A stretch of DNA of 64,000 bases, from assembly GCF_902167145.1 (NCBI RefSeq), contig NC_050104.1:7276001-7340000 (forward strand). Direction: 5' to 3'. The notes below the pieces were generated by a model that saw only the letters and a list, made by a program, of their open reading frames with translations, ran no database searches and had not been told where the DNA came from. Source of the stretch: Zea mays (taxonomy: Eukaryota > Streptophyta > Magnoliopsida > Poales > Poaceae). This document shows, piece after piece, positions 38,760 through 50,416 of the stretch (position 1 is the first letter of the stretch; the number at the start of each line of letters is the position of its first letter). Made by a program: the position numbers and the translations under genes.

Positions 38760-40395
38760 ATTTTATGCTTGAACACGAAGTTCGTATATCAGTTTGATGC
38801 ATGCGTATTTTTTGCATGCACATTGGAAAGACAATTCCTTGATTTATGATGTTCGTAATTTGCGCGCATGCAATGGAAACTCACATGATTTTTGCCATAA
38901 TTTTTGGATCTGTATAAAAATAGAAACCGCATGCATGCGGCTGCCATGTTTTTCGGATCTGTCATAAAAATAAGATCGTAATAACAACCTACTAGAGCTA
39001 TCAACCTCTCACATTGACTCGGTATTTACGCTTATAATTGAGGGATTTTATGATCAAAACTTAGGGCTGATTTGGTGCTAAGGGATCCCAAGGGGATTCA
39101 TGGGGGAGGAATCCCCTTGTTATTCAAAATTGAATTGCAAGGGGATTTCTCTCCCATGGATCCCTTTGGGATTCCTTACCACCAAATCAGCCCTTAAGGT
39201 TTTTACGCTCCACCCGGAGATGCGTCCACCAGTGAACAACATGCTAGATTTTTTACGCAGTGTAAGAAATTGCATAAATTCCTACACAGTGTAGTATAAT
39301 TTGTTTCAGTATGTATCATAAACTAGTTCTAATGCATTTAGCTGCATGGCTGTTGGAGGGATCTTATATTTATGAAGGAAATAAAACATTAAATACGATT
39401 TTTTGTTTCTATGAATGCAATTCATTTCCTTTCATTGCATATTCTTTCCATCATAAATTCGTGTGCATGCAGCTGGTAACAGATTTTTACACAGTATACC
39501 GAATTGCATAATTATCTATACAGTGTAGCATATTTAGTATCAGTATATATCATAAAATGGTCATTACGAGTCTAGCTGTATGGCTGTTGTAGCGATCCTA
39601 AATTTATGGAGGAAATAAAGAATTTAAAATAGAAACCGCCACACATATCTTTCCTAAATTTACGCGCATGCAAGAGAACGTGTTTGACTCATGCATACAT
39701 TTTGCCATAATTTTTGGATCTGTATAAAAATAAAAACAGCATGCATGTGGCTGCCATGTTTTTCGGATATGCCATAAAAATAGGATCATAATAATAACCT
39801 ACTAGAGCTATCAACCTCTCACATTGGCTCGGTATTTACGCTTATAATTGAGTGATTTTATGCTCAAAACTTAAACTTTTTACGCTCTAACCCGGAGATA
39901 CGTCCGAACAACATGCCAGATTTTTCAGTGTACCGAATTGCATAAATACGTACACCGTGTAGTATAATTTGTATCAGTATATATCATAAACTAGTTCTAA
40001 TGTGTTTAGTTGCATGGCTGTTGGAGGGATCCTATATTTATGAAGGAAATAAAACATTAAATACAATTTTTTGGTTTCTATGCGTGCAATTCATTTCCTT
40101 TCATTGCACATTCTTTCCATCATAAATTCGTGCGCATGCTGGTAACATATTTTTATGTAGTATACTGAATTGCATAATTATCTACACAGTGTAGCATATT
40201 TAGTATCAGTATATGTCATAAAATGGTCCTTACGAGTCTAGTTGTATGGATGTTGCAGCGATCCTAAATTTATGGAGGAAATAAAGCATTTAAAAATAGA
40301 AATCGTCACACATATCATTTCCTAAATTTACGCGCATGCAAGGGAATGTGTTTGACTCATGCATGCATTCCTTTTTTACGCGCATGGGGCGGGTG
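38760..40395. repeat. Two long tandem copies plus a partial third
   Basis: The words CTGCCATGTTTTTCGGAT (38941 and 39751), a segment starting AGAGCTATCAACC (38995 and 39805) and a segment starting ATGGTC near 39556 and 40232 repeat in the same order. The unit is about 680 bp without the nested MITE (offset about 810 bp with it). The MITE at 39064 is present only in the first copy, so it inserted after the duplication. Confidence 0.85.
39064..39193. mobile_element. Tourist MITE, 130 bp
   Basis: The termini GGGCTGATTTGGT and ACCAAATCAGCCC are perfect inverted repeats. TTA flanks both ends (39061-39063 and 39194-39196). The interior GGGATCCCAAGGGGATT pairs with its complement near the right end, forming a foldback. 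Confidence 0.92.
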
Positions 40396-40482
40396 GCGCA
40401 CGCAACAGCCTGATTGAGTCGTCGCGTTGGGTTGAACCACGTTATAGGGTGGTCAGCCTGGGCTTCCTTTAACTATTGGAAG

Positions 40483-41112
40483 TATATACACACACTATAG
40501 ATGCAAAATATAATTCTTTTGCATAACATTTTATACCCAATAGAAATGCAAGATACATTGTCATATAAATTGTGGGTTTGAATATATGTAAATACAACAA
40601 TTTTGTTGGTTGTTGTATGGTTCATTTGCATTATCTTTGTAGTTGCGACATCATTAATTCAATGTTTTTTTGTTACAATAAGATGCAATTACTATAGATA
40701 TATTTCGTTGAGACTTCAGTAGTTGCAACATTTTCTCCTTGTTGCAACATAATTAGTTACAAATGATGTTTTTTGTTGCCATAACAATTCTTACCACATA
40801 TTATTTTTTAGTAAAAAGGTCATATAGCCATGAGACAAATTATGTTGCAAAATGATCAAATGCAATGAAATCACTTGCATGATAATACATCTTGTTACCA
40901 CGAGTCACTTACGTGGCACTAGTGTTTTGTGTCATGAAGCATCTTGTGATAACAAAGTCATTTGCAACCGATTCAAATGTGGCATTAACACTTATTACCA
41001 TGAAATATGTTGTGGCAATAGAGTTTTTTCAGCTAAATTAAATGTTGCAAAATATCTTCTTGCAACAGAATTGTAACCATCAAACGACTACAACACTTGA
41101 ATACGTTGCAAT
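40483..41112. other. GTTGCAAC-rich non-coding interior
   Basis: The words GTTGCAAC, TGTTGCAA and similar are scattered through this AT-rich stretch, for example near 40730, 40743, 40841, 41043 and 41104. It lies between two inverted copies of the CTTCC...GGAAG motif. No coding sequence is supported. Confidence 0.5.
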
Positions 41113-43091
41113 GGGCTTCCATATGCGCTAGAGGAAGCTCTGGTCGGCCACCCTGCGACCTGGTTGGACCGCACCGGCGCGCCCACCCACATCCCACGTC
41201 TGTGTGCACCCGGTCAAACCTCTTGTAACACCCTGAATTTGGGGTATAAATTTTTTTCTTTATTATCTACCAAATTCAGGTGTTACTACTTTTCTCGCCT
41301 CTATAGATTTTCCTTCCTCTTCTTTTTAATAGAATTTTGGTTATTTATGTGAGAGGGGTATTATTTTTTAGATAATTAAAACTTAGGAGAGACATGAAAT
41401 ATTGCATCATGCTGAGCTTAAACTTTGTTTTTGGTTGATGCACATGTTTGAAATATTTGAATTTGAATTAGTAGTTTGATTTGATTTGAATTCAATAGAG
41501 AAAATAAAAAGAAAAGGAATTAGAAATTGAAAAGAAAAATGAAAAACCAAAGCAGCCCAGCCTTAGCCACTTGGCCCAGCTTGCGCGCCCGCGCGCACCC
41601 GCACCCTCTCGCTGTGCGGTGGAACCCACCTGTCGGCGCCGATCCCTTCGCCCACGCGTGCTCGCGCACCCGCTCCCTCTCTTTCTGGCAGGTGGGACCG
41701 AGCTGTCGACACCGATTCCATCGCTCGCGCGCGCCCCCTTCCTTTTCTGCCCATGGGTCCGCCCCTCCCGTTCACGCGCCCTCTCCCGCTGGTTCGTGGA
41801 CCCCACCTGTCAGACTCGCCCCCAAAGCGTCCGCGCGCACGACTTGCGCGCACGCCATGGACTTCGCGCCCATGACGCACGCCGAGGTCGCGCCCGCCCC
41901 ACCTCGACCATTTCTGGCGGCCCGCACCCACTCCCTCTCCCCCTCCCTCACTCGCACTCCCTACAGAGCTCCCGCACTCACCTCACGTCGCGCGAGCGCC
42001 AACGAAGAAATCGCCACCGTCTGCCATGGTCCCGTGCTTGTTTTGCGGACGCCGTCGAGCCCTCGTTGTGTCTGCTGTCCCGGTGAGCCTTGCCTCATCA
42101 CCAGCAACCCGAGAGACCCCTCGGTTTGCTCCCTCTATTTCCCTCGGTCCATGCTCACCAGCCTTTCCTCCGCGCCTTAGCCGCTCCGCCACCGTCGACC
42201 CGAGGCCTCGTCGTGTCCCCGCCACTGTTCAGGTGACCCGAAGCCTTCCCTCGAGGTAACCAACCTACCCCGCCCCTATTTTTTCCCTTGGCTGCCCTCG
42301 GTTGTGCGCAATTGCACATTAGAGTGAGACAACGCCGCCACCGAGCCATCTCGCCGTGGACCGCCACCCTCTTGTGCTTCTACGCCGATGTTGTGCCCAC
42401 CTCCATGTTCGTTGCATCACCCCCGACCTCCCTAAGTCTTTCTCGGCGCCCTAGGGCCCTAGCGCGCCCTCGTCTCTGGCGGACCCCACCGTGGGTGTGA
42501 GCGGTGCCACCGCTGGTGGCCAGGGAGCCCTGCTCGGGCTTGCCGTTGGATCTCAGGCGTTCACCTGAGATCATGCGGCCCGGGTTTAATTAGGTCAAGG
42601 ATAATCCCAACCGTTCACTTGGAATCCGGCCGCTCGGATTCGTCCCCTGACCCGCACCCCTACCAACGGGCCCAGCCTGTCAGCCCCGCTGACCCCAGGC
42701 CGCTGCCTTCCCTACCCCATGTGTCAGCCTCGCTCGCCCGCCCGCGCCCACGCGCTCGCCCACCGATCTAATCTCGGTCGTTGATCCGAGATCTAATGGC
42801 CGAGGGAACCCGATACCCGTTCGTTTGGGAAACTTGTTAAAAGTCCCCTTGGGTTTCCGAGAATTAACTCGTCGTCCTGTGTTCTTGTGCTCAGACCCCT
42901 GTTTTCTTGTAGATAGGCCCTGAACTTTATTTTAATCACAGATATGGGTTTAATTTAGTAGTTTTGAATTCTAAAACATGTATATTTCATATCTTTTGCA
43001 TATGAACTCCAAATTGGGTGGTTCAAATTGCAAAATGTTCATAATGTTATTCTCTATCTAATAAAATTATAATCATTCACTGTTTGCATGT

Positions 43092-44415
43092 TGAAAGGGA
43101 ATTAGGCTTACACCTAGTTCCTATATAATTTTGGTGGTTGAATTGCCCAACACAAATCTTTGGACTAACTAGTTTGCCCAAGTGTATAGATTATACAGGT
43201 GTAAAAAGTTCACACTCAGCCAATAAGAAGACCAAGTGTTGGATTCAATAAACGTGCAAAGGGGCAACCGAGGGCACCCCTGGTCTGGCACACCGGACTG
43301 TCCGGTGTGCCACCGGACAGTGAACAGTACCTGTCCGGTGCACCAGGGGACCCAGTCTCAAACTCTTCACCCTCGGGATTTCTCGGAAGCCGGCGCGCTA
43401 TAATTCACCGGACTGCCCGGTGTGCACCGGACATGTCCGGTGCTCCAAGGAAGCTCGGCCCCCGGAACTCGCCAGCCTCGGGTTCGCGCGGCAGCCGCTC
43501 CGCTAAAATTCACCGGACTGTCCGGTGTGCACCGGACTGTCCGGTGTGCCAGCGGAGCAACGGCTCCCTGCGGCGCCAACGGCTCCCTGCGCTGCATTAA
43601 ATGCGCGCGCAGCGCGCGCAGACGTCAGGGCTGCCCATACCGGTGCACCGGACATCAAACAGTGCATGTCCGGTGTGCACCGGACACCCAGGCGGGCCCA
43701 CAAGTCAGAAGCTCCAACGGCTAGAATCCAACGGCAACGCTGACGTGGCAGGGGCACCGGACTGTCCGGTGTGCACCGGACTGTCCGGTGCGCCATCGAA
43801 CAGAAGCCTCCAGCCAACGGTCATGTTTGGTGGTTGGGGCTATAAATACCCCAACCACCCCACATTCATTGCCATCCAAGTTTTCCCACTTCTCAACCAC
43901 TTACAAGAGCTAGGCATTCAATTCTAGACACATTCAAAGAGATCAAATCCTCTCCAATTCCACACAAAACCCTAGTGATTAGAGAGAGAGATTTGCCGTG
44001 TTCTTTTGAGCTCTTGCGCTTGGATCGCATTCTTTCTTTCTCTTTTGCTCTTGTGATCAACACTCAATTGTAACCGAGGCAAGAGGCACTGATTGTGTGG
44101 TGGCCCTTGCGGGGAAGTTTTGTTCCCGGTTGATTGAGAAGAAGGAAAGCTCACTCGGTCCGAGGGACCGTTTGAGAGAGGGAAGGGTTGAAAGAGACCC
44201 GGCCTTTGTGGCCTCCTCAACGGGGAGTAGGTTTGCAAGAACCGAACCTCGGTAAAACAAATCCGCGTGTCACTCTCCTTATTTGCTTGCGATTTATTTT
44301 GCGCCCTCTCTTGCGGACACATTTATTATTACTAACGCTAACCCCGGCTTGTAGTTGTGATTATTTTTGTAAATTTCAGTTTCGCCCTATTCACCCCCCC
44401 TCTAGGCGACTATCA
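43092..44415 (+). repeat. Sirevirus 5' LTR
   Basis: Starts TGAAAGGGAATTAGG and ends GCGACTATCA. It is rich in CACCGGACTGTCCGGTG palindromes (near 43291, 43409, 43511, 43532, 43756 and 43777, plus partial copies), which in Sireviruses are taken as conserved cis-regulatory elements. A TATA box is at 43841. Confidence 0.95.
43831..43857 (+). promoter_or_regulatory. TATA box inside a 9-bp inverted repeat
   Basis: TATAAATA (43841-43848) is flanked by TGGTTGGGG (43831-43839) and its exact complement CCCCAACCA (43849-43857). It is the likely core promoter of the element. The same block lies at 52037-52063 in the other LTR. Confidence 0.85.
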
Positions 44416-44417
44416 AT

Positions 44418-44430
44418 TGGTATCAAAGCC
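44418..44430 (+). other. Primer-binding site
   Basis: TGGTATCAAAGCC starts two bases after the 5' LTR. It resembles the plant initiator tRNA-Met complement TGGTATCAGAGC, with one difference. It primes minus-strand DNA synthesis. Confidence 0.85.
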
Positions 44431-44463
44431 CGGTGCTTCATTAGAGCCTAACCGCTCGAAGTG

Positions 44464-47157
44464 ATGTCGGGAGATCACGCCAAGAAGGAGATGGAGACCG
44501 GCGACGACAAGCCCACTACAAGCCAAGGGAGCACTTCATCTTCATCGGAAGAGTCCCGCACCAAGAGAAGAGAGAAGAAGAAGAAATCCTCCAAGCGGAA
44601 GGAGAAAAGATCTTCCTCTTCTCACCATAAGGAGAAGAAGGAAAAATCTTCTCACAAGCCGCATCGGAGTGGGGACAAGCACAAAAGGATGAGGAAGGTG
44701 GTCTTCTACGAGACCGACACTTCATCGACCTCCACCTCCGGCTCCGACGCGGCGTCCGTCACTTCTAAACGCCAAGAGCGTAAGAAGTATAGTAAGATCC
44801 CCCTACGCTACCCTCGCGTTCCTAAACATACACCTTTACTTTCCGTCCCATTAGGCAAACCACCAACTTTTAATGGTGAAGATTATGCTATGTGGAGTAA
44901 TTTGATGCAATTTCATCTAACCTCTCTCCACAAAAGATTATGGGATGTTGTTGAGTATGGTGTACAGGTACCATCCGTAGGGGATGAGGACTACGACACG
45001 GACGAAGTGGCCCAAATCGAGCACTTCAACTCTCAAGCCACAACCATTCTCCTTGCCTCATTAAGCAAGGAGGAATACAACAAAGTACAAGGGTTGAAGA
45101 ACGCCAAGGAGATTTGGGACCTACTCAAGACGGCGCATGAGGGTGATGAACTCACCAAGATCACCAAGCGGGAAACGATCGAGGGGGAGCTCGGTCGCTT
45201 TCGTCTTCGCCAAGGGGAGGAGCCACAAGACATGTACAACCGGCTCAAGACCTTGGTGAACCAAGTGCGCAACCTCGGGAGCACAAAATGGGATGACCAC
45301 GAAGTGGTTAAGGTTATTCTGAGAGCCCTTATTTTCCTTAACCCTACTCAAGTACAATTAATTCGTGGCAATCCTAGATATACACAAATGACCCCCGAGG
45401 AAGTCATCGGGAATTTTGTTAGTTTTGAATGCATGATTAAGGGCTCCAAGAAGATCAACGAGCTTGATGAGACTTCCACATCCGAGGCGCAACCCGTGGC
45501 CTTCAAGGCAACGGAGGAGAAGAAGGAGGAGTCTACACCAAGTAAACAACCAATTGACGCCTCCAAGCTCGACAATGAGGAGATGGCCCTAATCATCAAA
45601 AGCTTCCGGCAAATCCTCAAGCAACGGAAGGGGAAGGACTACAAATCCCGTTCCAAGAAGGTTTGCTACAAGTGTGGTAAGCCCGGTCACTTTATTGCTA
45701 AATGTCCATTATCAAGTGATAGTGACAGGGACAACGACAAGAAGGGCAAGAGGAAGGAGAAGAAGAAGTACTACAAAAAGAAGGGCGGCGATGCCCATGT
45801 TTGTCGGGAGTGGGACTCCGACGAAAGCTCAAGCGACTCCTCTAACGACGAGGACGCCGCCCACATCGCCGTCACCAAAGGCCTCCTCTTCCCCAACGTC
45901 GGCCACAAGTGCCTCATGGCCAAGGACGGCAAAAAGAAGGTAAAATCAAAGTCCTCCACTAAATATGAAACATCTAGTGATGAGGATGATAAAAATGAGG
46001 AGGATAACTTGCGTATTCTTTTTGCCAACCTTAACATGGAACAAAAAGAAAAATTAAATGAGCTAATTACTGCTATCCATGAAAAGGATGATCTCTTGGA
46101 CTCCCAAGAGGACTTCCTAATCAAGGAAAATAAGAAGCATGTTAAGGTTAAAAATGCTTATGCTCTAGCAATGGAAAAATGTGAAAAATTGTCTAGTGAG
46201 CTAAGTACTTGTCATGAGACTATAGACAACCTTAGGAATGAGAATGCAAATTTGTTAGCTAAGGTTGATTCTCATATTTGCAATGTTTCAATTCCTAGAA
46301 ATAATGATGATGATTTGCTTGCTAGGATTGAAAAATTGAACATTTCTCTTGCTAGCCTTAGAAATGAGAATGAAAAATTAATTGCTAAGGCTAAGGATTT
46401 TGATGTTTGCAATGCTACCATTTCCGACCTTAGAACAAAGAATGATTTGTTGCATGCTAAGGTTATTGAATTGAAGTCTTGCAAACCCTCTACATCTACT
46501 ATTGAGCATGTGTCCATTTGCACTAGATGTAGAGATATTAATGTTGATGCTATCCATGATCACCTTGCCTTAATTAAAAAACAAAATGATCACATAGCAC
46601 AACTTAATGCTAAAATTAGAGAGCATGACTTAGAAAATGAAAAATTTAAATTGGCTAGAAGCATGCTCTATAATGGGAGACGCCCGGGCATTAAGGACGG
46701 CATTGGCTTTCAAAGGGGAGACAATGTCAAAATTAATGCCCCACCTAAAAATTTGTCTAACTTTGTTAAGGGCAAGGCTCCCATGCCTCAGGATAACGAG
46801 GGTTACATTTTGTACCCTGCCGGTTATCCCGAGAGCAAAATTAGGAGAATTCACTCTAGGAAGTCTCACTCTGGCCCTAATCATGCTTTTATGTATAAGG
46901 GTGAGACATCTAGCTCTAGGCAACCAACCCGTGCCAAGTTGCCTAGAAAGAAAACTCCTAATGCATCAAATGATCATGCCATTTCATTTAAAACTTTTGA
47001 TGCATCTTACGTGTTGACTAGCAAATCTGGCAAGGTAGTTGCCAAAATTGTTGGGGGCAAACACAAGGGCTCCAAGACTTGTGTTTGGGTACCCAAAGTT
47101 CTTGTATCTAATGCTAAAGGACCCAAAACCGTTTGGGTACCTAAAACAAAGAACTAA
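44464..47157 (+). CDS. gag: Sirevirus Gag polyprotein
   Basis: 897 residues from the ATG at 44464, preceded by an in-frame GTG. The N-terminus is Ser/Lys-rich and strongly charged. A UBN2-type copia gag domain spans about residues 135-320 (WSNLMQFHLT through the LRQGEEPQDMYNRLKTLV stretch). One CCHC zinc knuckle, CYKCGKPGHFIAKC, lies at about residue 400. The long C-terminal half is Asn/Lys-rich with heptad-like coiled coil (about 520-750), typical of Sireviruses and much longer than in ordinary copia Gag. It ends with repeats of a VWVPK motif. Gag forms the virus-like particle and binds element RNA. The frame ends with TAA 11 bases before the pol frame opens. Confidence 0.92.
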   Translation: MSGDHAKKEMETGDDKPTTSQGSTSSSSEESRTKRREKKKKSSKRKEKRSSSSHHKEKKEKSSHKPHRSGDKHKRMRKVVFYETDTSSTSTSGSDAASVTSKRQERKKYSKIPLRYPRVPKHTPLLSVPLGKPPTFNGEDYAMWSNLMQFHLTSLHKRLWDVVEYGVQVPSVGDEDYDTDEVAQIEHFNSQATTILLASLSKEEYNKVQGLKNAKEIWDLLKTAHEGDELTKITKRETIEGELGRFRLRQGEEPQDMYNRLKTLVNQVRNLGSTKWDDHEVVKVILRALIFLNPTQVQLIRGNPRYTQMTPEEVIGNFVSFECMIKGSKKINELDETSTSEAQPVAFKATEEKKEESTPSKQPIDASKLDNEEMALIIKSFRQILKQRKGKDYKSRSKKVCYKCGKPGHFIAKCPLSSDSDRDNDKKGKRKEKKKYYKKKGGDAHVCREWDSDESSSDSSNDEDAAHIAVTKGLLFPNVGHKCLMAKDGKKKVKSKSSTKYETSSDEDDKNEEDNLRILFANLNMEQKEKLNELITAIHEKDDLLDSQEDFLIKENKKHVKVKNAYALAMEKCEKLSSELSTCHETIDNLRNENANLLAKVDSHICNVSIPRNNDDDLLARIEKLNISLASLRNENEKLIAKAKDFDVCNATISDLRTKNDLLHAKVIELKSCKPSTSTIEHVSICTRCRDINVDAIHDHLALIKKQNDHIAQLNAKIREHDLENEKFKLARSMLYNGRRPGIKDGIGFQRGDNVKINAPPKNLSNFVKGKAPMPQDNEGYILYPAGYPESKIRRIHSRKSHSGPNHAFMYKGETSSSRQPTRAKLPRKKTPNASNDHAISFKTFDASYVLTSKSGKVVAKIVGGKHKGSKTCVWVPKVLVSNAKGPKTVWVPKTKN

Positions 47158-47170
47158 ACTTGTTTTGTAG

Positions 47171-50100
47171 GTTTATGCATCCGGGGGCTCAAGTTGGATA
47201 CTCGACAGCGGGTGCACAAACCATATGACAGGGGAGAAAAGGATGTTCTCCTCCTATGAGAAAAACAAAGATCCCCAACGAGCGATTACATTCGGGGATG
47301 GAAACCAAGGTTTGGTCAAAGGTTTGGGTAAAATTGCTATTTCACCTGACCATTCCATTTCCAATGTTTTTCTTGTTGATTCATTAGATTACAACTTGCT
47401 TTCTGTTTCCCAATTATGTCAAATGGGCTACAACTGTCTTTTTACTGATATAGGTGTCACTGTCTTTAGAAGAAGTGATGATTCAATAGCATTTAAGGGT
47501 GTGTTAGAGGGTCAGCTATACTTAGTAGATTTTGATAGAGCTGAGCTCGACACATGTTTAATTGCTAAGACTAACATGGGTTGGCTCTGGCACCGCCGAC
47601 TAGCCCATGTTGGGATGAAGAATCTTCATAAGCTTCTAAAGGGAGAACACATTTTAGGACTAACCAATGTTCATTTTGAGAAAGACAGGATTTGTAGCGC
47701 ATGCCAAGCAGGGAAGCAAGTTGGCACTCATCATCCACACAAGAACATAATGACGACTGACAGGCCACTGGAGCTCCTACACATGGATCTATTCGGGCCG
47801 ATCGCTTACATAAGCATCGGCGGGAGTAAGTACTGTCTAGTTATTGTGGATGATTATTCTCGCTTCACTTGGGTATTCTTTTTACAGGAAAAGTCTCAAA
47901 CCCAAGACACCTTAAAAGGATTCTTAAGACGGGCTCAAAATGAGTTTGGCTTAAGGATCAAGAAAATAAGAAGCGACAACGGAACGGAGTTCAAGAACTC
48001 TCAAATTGAAGGCTTCCTTGAGGAGGAGGGCATCAAGCATGAGTTCTCTTCTCCCTACACACCTCAACAAAATGGTGTAGTAGAGAGGAAGAATCGAACT
48101 CTATTGGACATGGCAAGAACCATGCTTGATGAGTACAAGACACCGGACCGGTTTTGGGCCGAAGCGGTCAACACCGCCTGCTACGCCATCAACCGGTTAT
48201 ATCTTCACCGAATCCTCAAGAAGACATCCTACGAACTCCTAACCAGTAAAAAGCCCAACATTTCATACTTTAGAGTTTTTGGTAGCAAATGCTTTATTCT
48301 TGTTAAAAGAGGTAGAAAATCTAAATTTGCACCTAAAACTGTAGAAGGCTTTTTACTAGGATATGACTCAAACACAAGGGCATATAGAGTCTTTAACAAG
48401 TCCACTGGACTAGTTGAAGTCTCATGTGACGTTGTGTTTGATGAAACTAACGGCTCTCAAGTAGAGCAAGTTGATCTTGATGAGATAGGTGAAGAACAGG
48501 CTCCATGCATAGCGCTAAGGAACATGTCCATTGGAGATGTGTGTCCCAAGGAATCCGAAGAGCCTCCACATGCACAAGATCAACCATCCTCCTCCACACA
48601 AGCATCTCCACCAACTCAAAATGAGGATGAAGCTCAAGTTGATGAAGGACAAAATCAAGAAGATGAGCCCCCTCAAGATGATGGCAATGATCAAGGGGGA
48701 GATGCAATTGACCAAGAAAAGGAGGATGAGGAAGAACCAAGACCGCCACACCCAAGAGTCCACCAAGCAATCCAACGAGATCACCCCGTCGACACCATCC
48801 TCGGCGACATTCATAAGGGGGTAACTACTCGATCTCGGGTTGCTCATTTTTGTGAACATTACTCTTTTGTTTCCTCTATTGAGCCACACAGGGTAGAGGA
48901 AGCTCTCCAAGATTCGGATTGGGTGGTGGCTATGCAAGAGGAGCTCAACAATTTCACGAGGAACGAGGTATGGCATTTAGTTCCACGTCCTAACCAAAAT
49001 GTTGTAGGAACCAAATGGGTCTTCCGCAACAAACAAGATGAGCATGGTGTGGTGACAAGGAACAAAGCTCGACTCGTGGCCAAAGGGTATTCACAAGTCG
49101 AAGGTTTGGAGTTTGGTGAAACCTATGCACCCGTAGCTAGGCTTGAGTCAATTCGCATTTTATTGGCCTATGCTACTTACCATGGCTTTAAGCTCTATCA
49201 AATGGACGTAAAAAGTGCCTTCCTCAACGGACCAATCAAGGAAGAGGTCTATGTTGAGCAACCTCCCGGCTTTGAAGACAGTGAGTATCCTAATCATGTC
49301 TATAGGCTCTCTAAGGCGCTTTATGGGCTCAAGCAAGCCCCAAGAGCGTGGTATGAATGCCTTAGAGATTTCCTTATTGCTAATGGCTTCAAAGTCGGCA
49401 AGGCCGATCCTACACTCTTTACTAAAACTTTTGAAAATGACTTGTTTGTATGCCAAATCTATGTTGATGATATTATATTTGGGTCTACTAACGAGTCTAC
49501 ATGTGAAGAGTTTAGTAGGATCATGACACAGAAATTCGAGATGTCGATGATGGGGGAGTTGAAGTATTTTCTAGGATTCCAAGTCAAGCAACTCCAAGAG
49601 GGCACCTTCATTAGCCAAACGAAGTACACTCAAGACATTCTTGCTAAGTTTGGGATGAAGGATGCCAAACCCATCAAGACACCCATGGGAACTAATGGGC
49701 ATCTCGACCTCGACACGGGAGGTAAGTCCGTGGATCAAAAGGTATACCGGTCGATGATTGGTTCATTGCTTTATTTATGTGCATCTCGACCGGACATTAT
49801 GCTTTCCGTTTGCATGTGTGCAAGATTTCAAGCCGACCCTAAGGAATCACACCTTACGGCCGTAAAACGAATCTTGAGATATTTGGCTTATACTCCTAAG
49901 TTTGGGCTTTGGTACCCTAGGGGATCCACATTTGATTTAATTGGTTATTCGGATGCCGATTGGGCGGGGTGCAAAATCAATAGGAAGAGCACATCGGGGA
50001 CTTGCCAGTTCTTGGGAAGATCCTTGGTGTCTTGGGCTTCAAAGAAGCAAAATTCGGTCGCTCTTTCCACCGCCGAAGCCGAGTACATTGCCGCAGGACA

Positions 50101-50416
50101 TTGTTGCGCGCAATTGCTTTGGATGAGGCAAACCCTGCGGGACTACGGTTACAAATTAACCAAAGTCCCTTTGCTATGTGATAATGAGAGTGCAATCAAA
50201 ATGGCCGACAATCCCGTCGAGCATAGCCGCACTAAGCACATAGCCATTCGGTATCATTTTCTTAGGGATCACCAACAAAAGGGGGATATCGAGATTTCTT
50301 ACATTAATACTAAAGATCAATTAGCCGATATCTTTACCAAGCCACTTGATGAACAATCTTTTACCAGACTTAGGCATGAGCTAAATATTCTTGATTCTAG
50401 AAATTTCTTTTGCTAA
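47171..50416 (+). CDS. pol: Sirevirus Pol polyprotein (PR-IN-RT-RH)
   Basis: The frame opens just after a TAG at 47168-47170 and is in a different frame from gag. Domains in copia order: aspartic protease (DSG at about residue 12), GAG-pre-integrase HHCC zinc region (HRRLAH and CSAC at about 135-180), integrase core with the D,D,E residues in [15 protein letters not shown] and NGVVERKN (about 205-310), reverse transcriptase ([13 protein letters not shown], then YVDD at about 764) and RNase H (YSDADWAG at about 926, through [11 protein letters not shown] and [10 protein letters not shown]). About 1,081 codons with no internal stop. The protease motif lies upstream of the first Met (47225), so the real product needs frameshift, readthrough, splicing or a Gag-Pol junction event. 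It copies element RNA and integrates the DNA. Confidence 0.93.
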   Translation, partial: VYASGGSSWILDSGCTNHMTGEKRMFSSYEKNKDPQRAITFGDGNQGLVKGLGKIAISPDHSISNVFLVDSLDYNLLSVSQLCQMGYNCLFTDIGVTVFRRSDDSIAFKGVLEGQLYLVDFDRAELDTCLIAKTNMGWLWHRRLAHVGMKNLHKLLKGEHILGLTNVHFEKDRICSACQAGKQVGTHHPHKNIMTTDRPLELLHMDLFGPIAYISIGGSKYCLVIVDDYSRFTWVFFLQEKSQTQDTLKGFLRRAQNEFGLRIKKIRSDNGTEFKNSQIEGFLEEEGIKHEFSSPYTPQQNGVVERKNRTLLDMARTMLDEYKTPDRFWAEAVNTACYAINRLYLHRILKKTSYELLTSKKPNISYFRVFGSKCFILVKRGRKSKFAPKTVEGFLLGYDSNTRAYRVFNKSTGLVEVSCDVVFDETNGSQVEQVDLDEIGEEQAPCIALRNMSIGDVCPKESEEPPHAQDQPSSSTQASPPTQNEDEAQVDEGQNQEDEPPQDDGNDQGGDAIDQEKEDEEEPRPPHPRVHQAIQRDHPVDTILGDIHKGVTTRSRVAHFCEHYSFVSSIEPHRVEEALQDSDWVVAMQEELNNFTRNEVWHLVPRPNQNVVGTKWVFRNKQDEHGVVTRNKARLVAKGYSQVEGLEFGETYAPVARLESIRILLAYATYHGFKLYQMDVKSAFLNGPIKEEVYVEQPPGFEDSEYPNHVYRLSKALYGLKQAPRAWYECLRDFLIANGFKVGKADPTLFTKTFENDLFVCQIYVDDIIFGSTNESTCEEFSRIMTQKFEMSMMGELKYFLGFQVKQLQEGTFISQTKYTQDILAKFGMKDAKPIKTPMGTNGHLDLDTGGKSVDQKVYRSMIGSLLYLCASRPDIMLSVCMCARFQADPKESHLTAVKRILRYLAYTPKFGLWYPRGSTFDLIGYSDADWAGCKINRKSTSGTCQFLGRSLVSWASKKQNSVALSTAEAEYIAAGHCCAQLLWMRQTLRDYGYKLTKVPLLCDNESAIKMADNPVEHSRTKHIAIRYHFLRDHQQKGDIEISYINTKDQLADIFTKPLDEQSFTRLRHELNILDSRNFFC

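Larger units (their letters stand above)
38111..41153. mobile_element. Composite element with repeated ends, Micron-like
   Basis: One terminal motif (CTTCC, about 10 bases, GGAAG, then a GGTCAG-like stretch) occurs three times: at 38111-38150, inverted at 40447-40482, and again in the first orientation at 41113-41153. The left copy abuts (AT)n, and the middle copy is followed by TATATACACACAC. Two readings are possible: a 2.4-kb TIR element (38111-40482) next to a 0.7-kb one (40447-41153), or one longer rearranged element. No transposase gene is present. A GC-rich part at 38230-38690 has open frames without known motifs. Rice Micron elements, also set in TA repeats, are a possible relative. 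Confidence 0.45.

Noticed and set aside
41492..42574. Several 100-220 codon frames on both strands
   Set aside because: GC-rich part of a Del-type LTR; products are low complexity and the equivalent region of the other LTR gives unrelated frames.
43307..44322. Small open frames in the Sirevirus LTR, repeated at 51513-52528
   Set aside because: Identical in both LTRs and caused by the CCGGAC palindromes; no coding motifs.
47571..49456. Minus-strand frames within pol
   Set aside because: Complement shadows of a plus-strand polyprotein with complete enzyme motifs.
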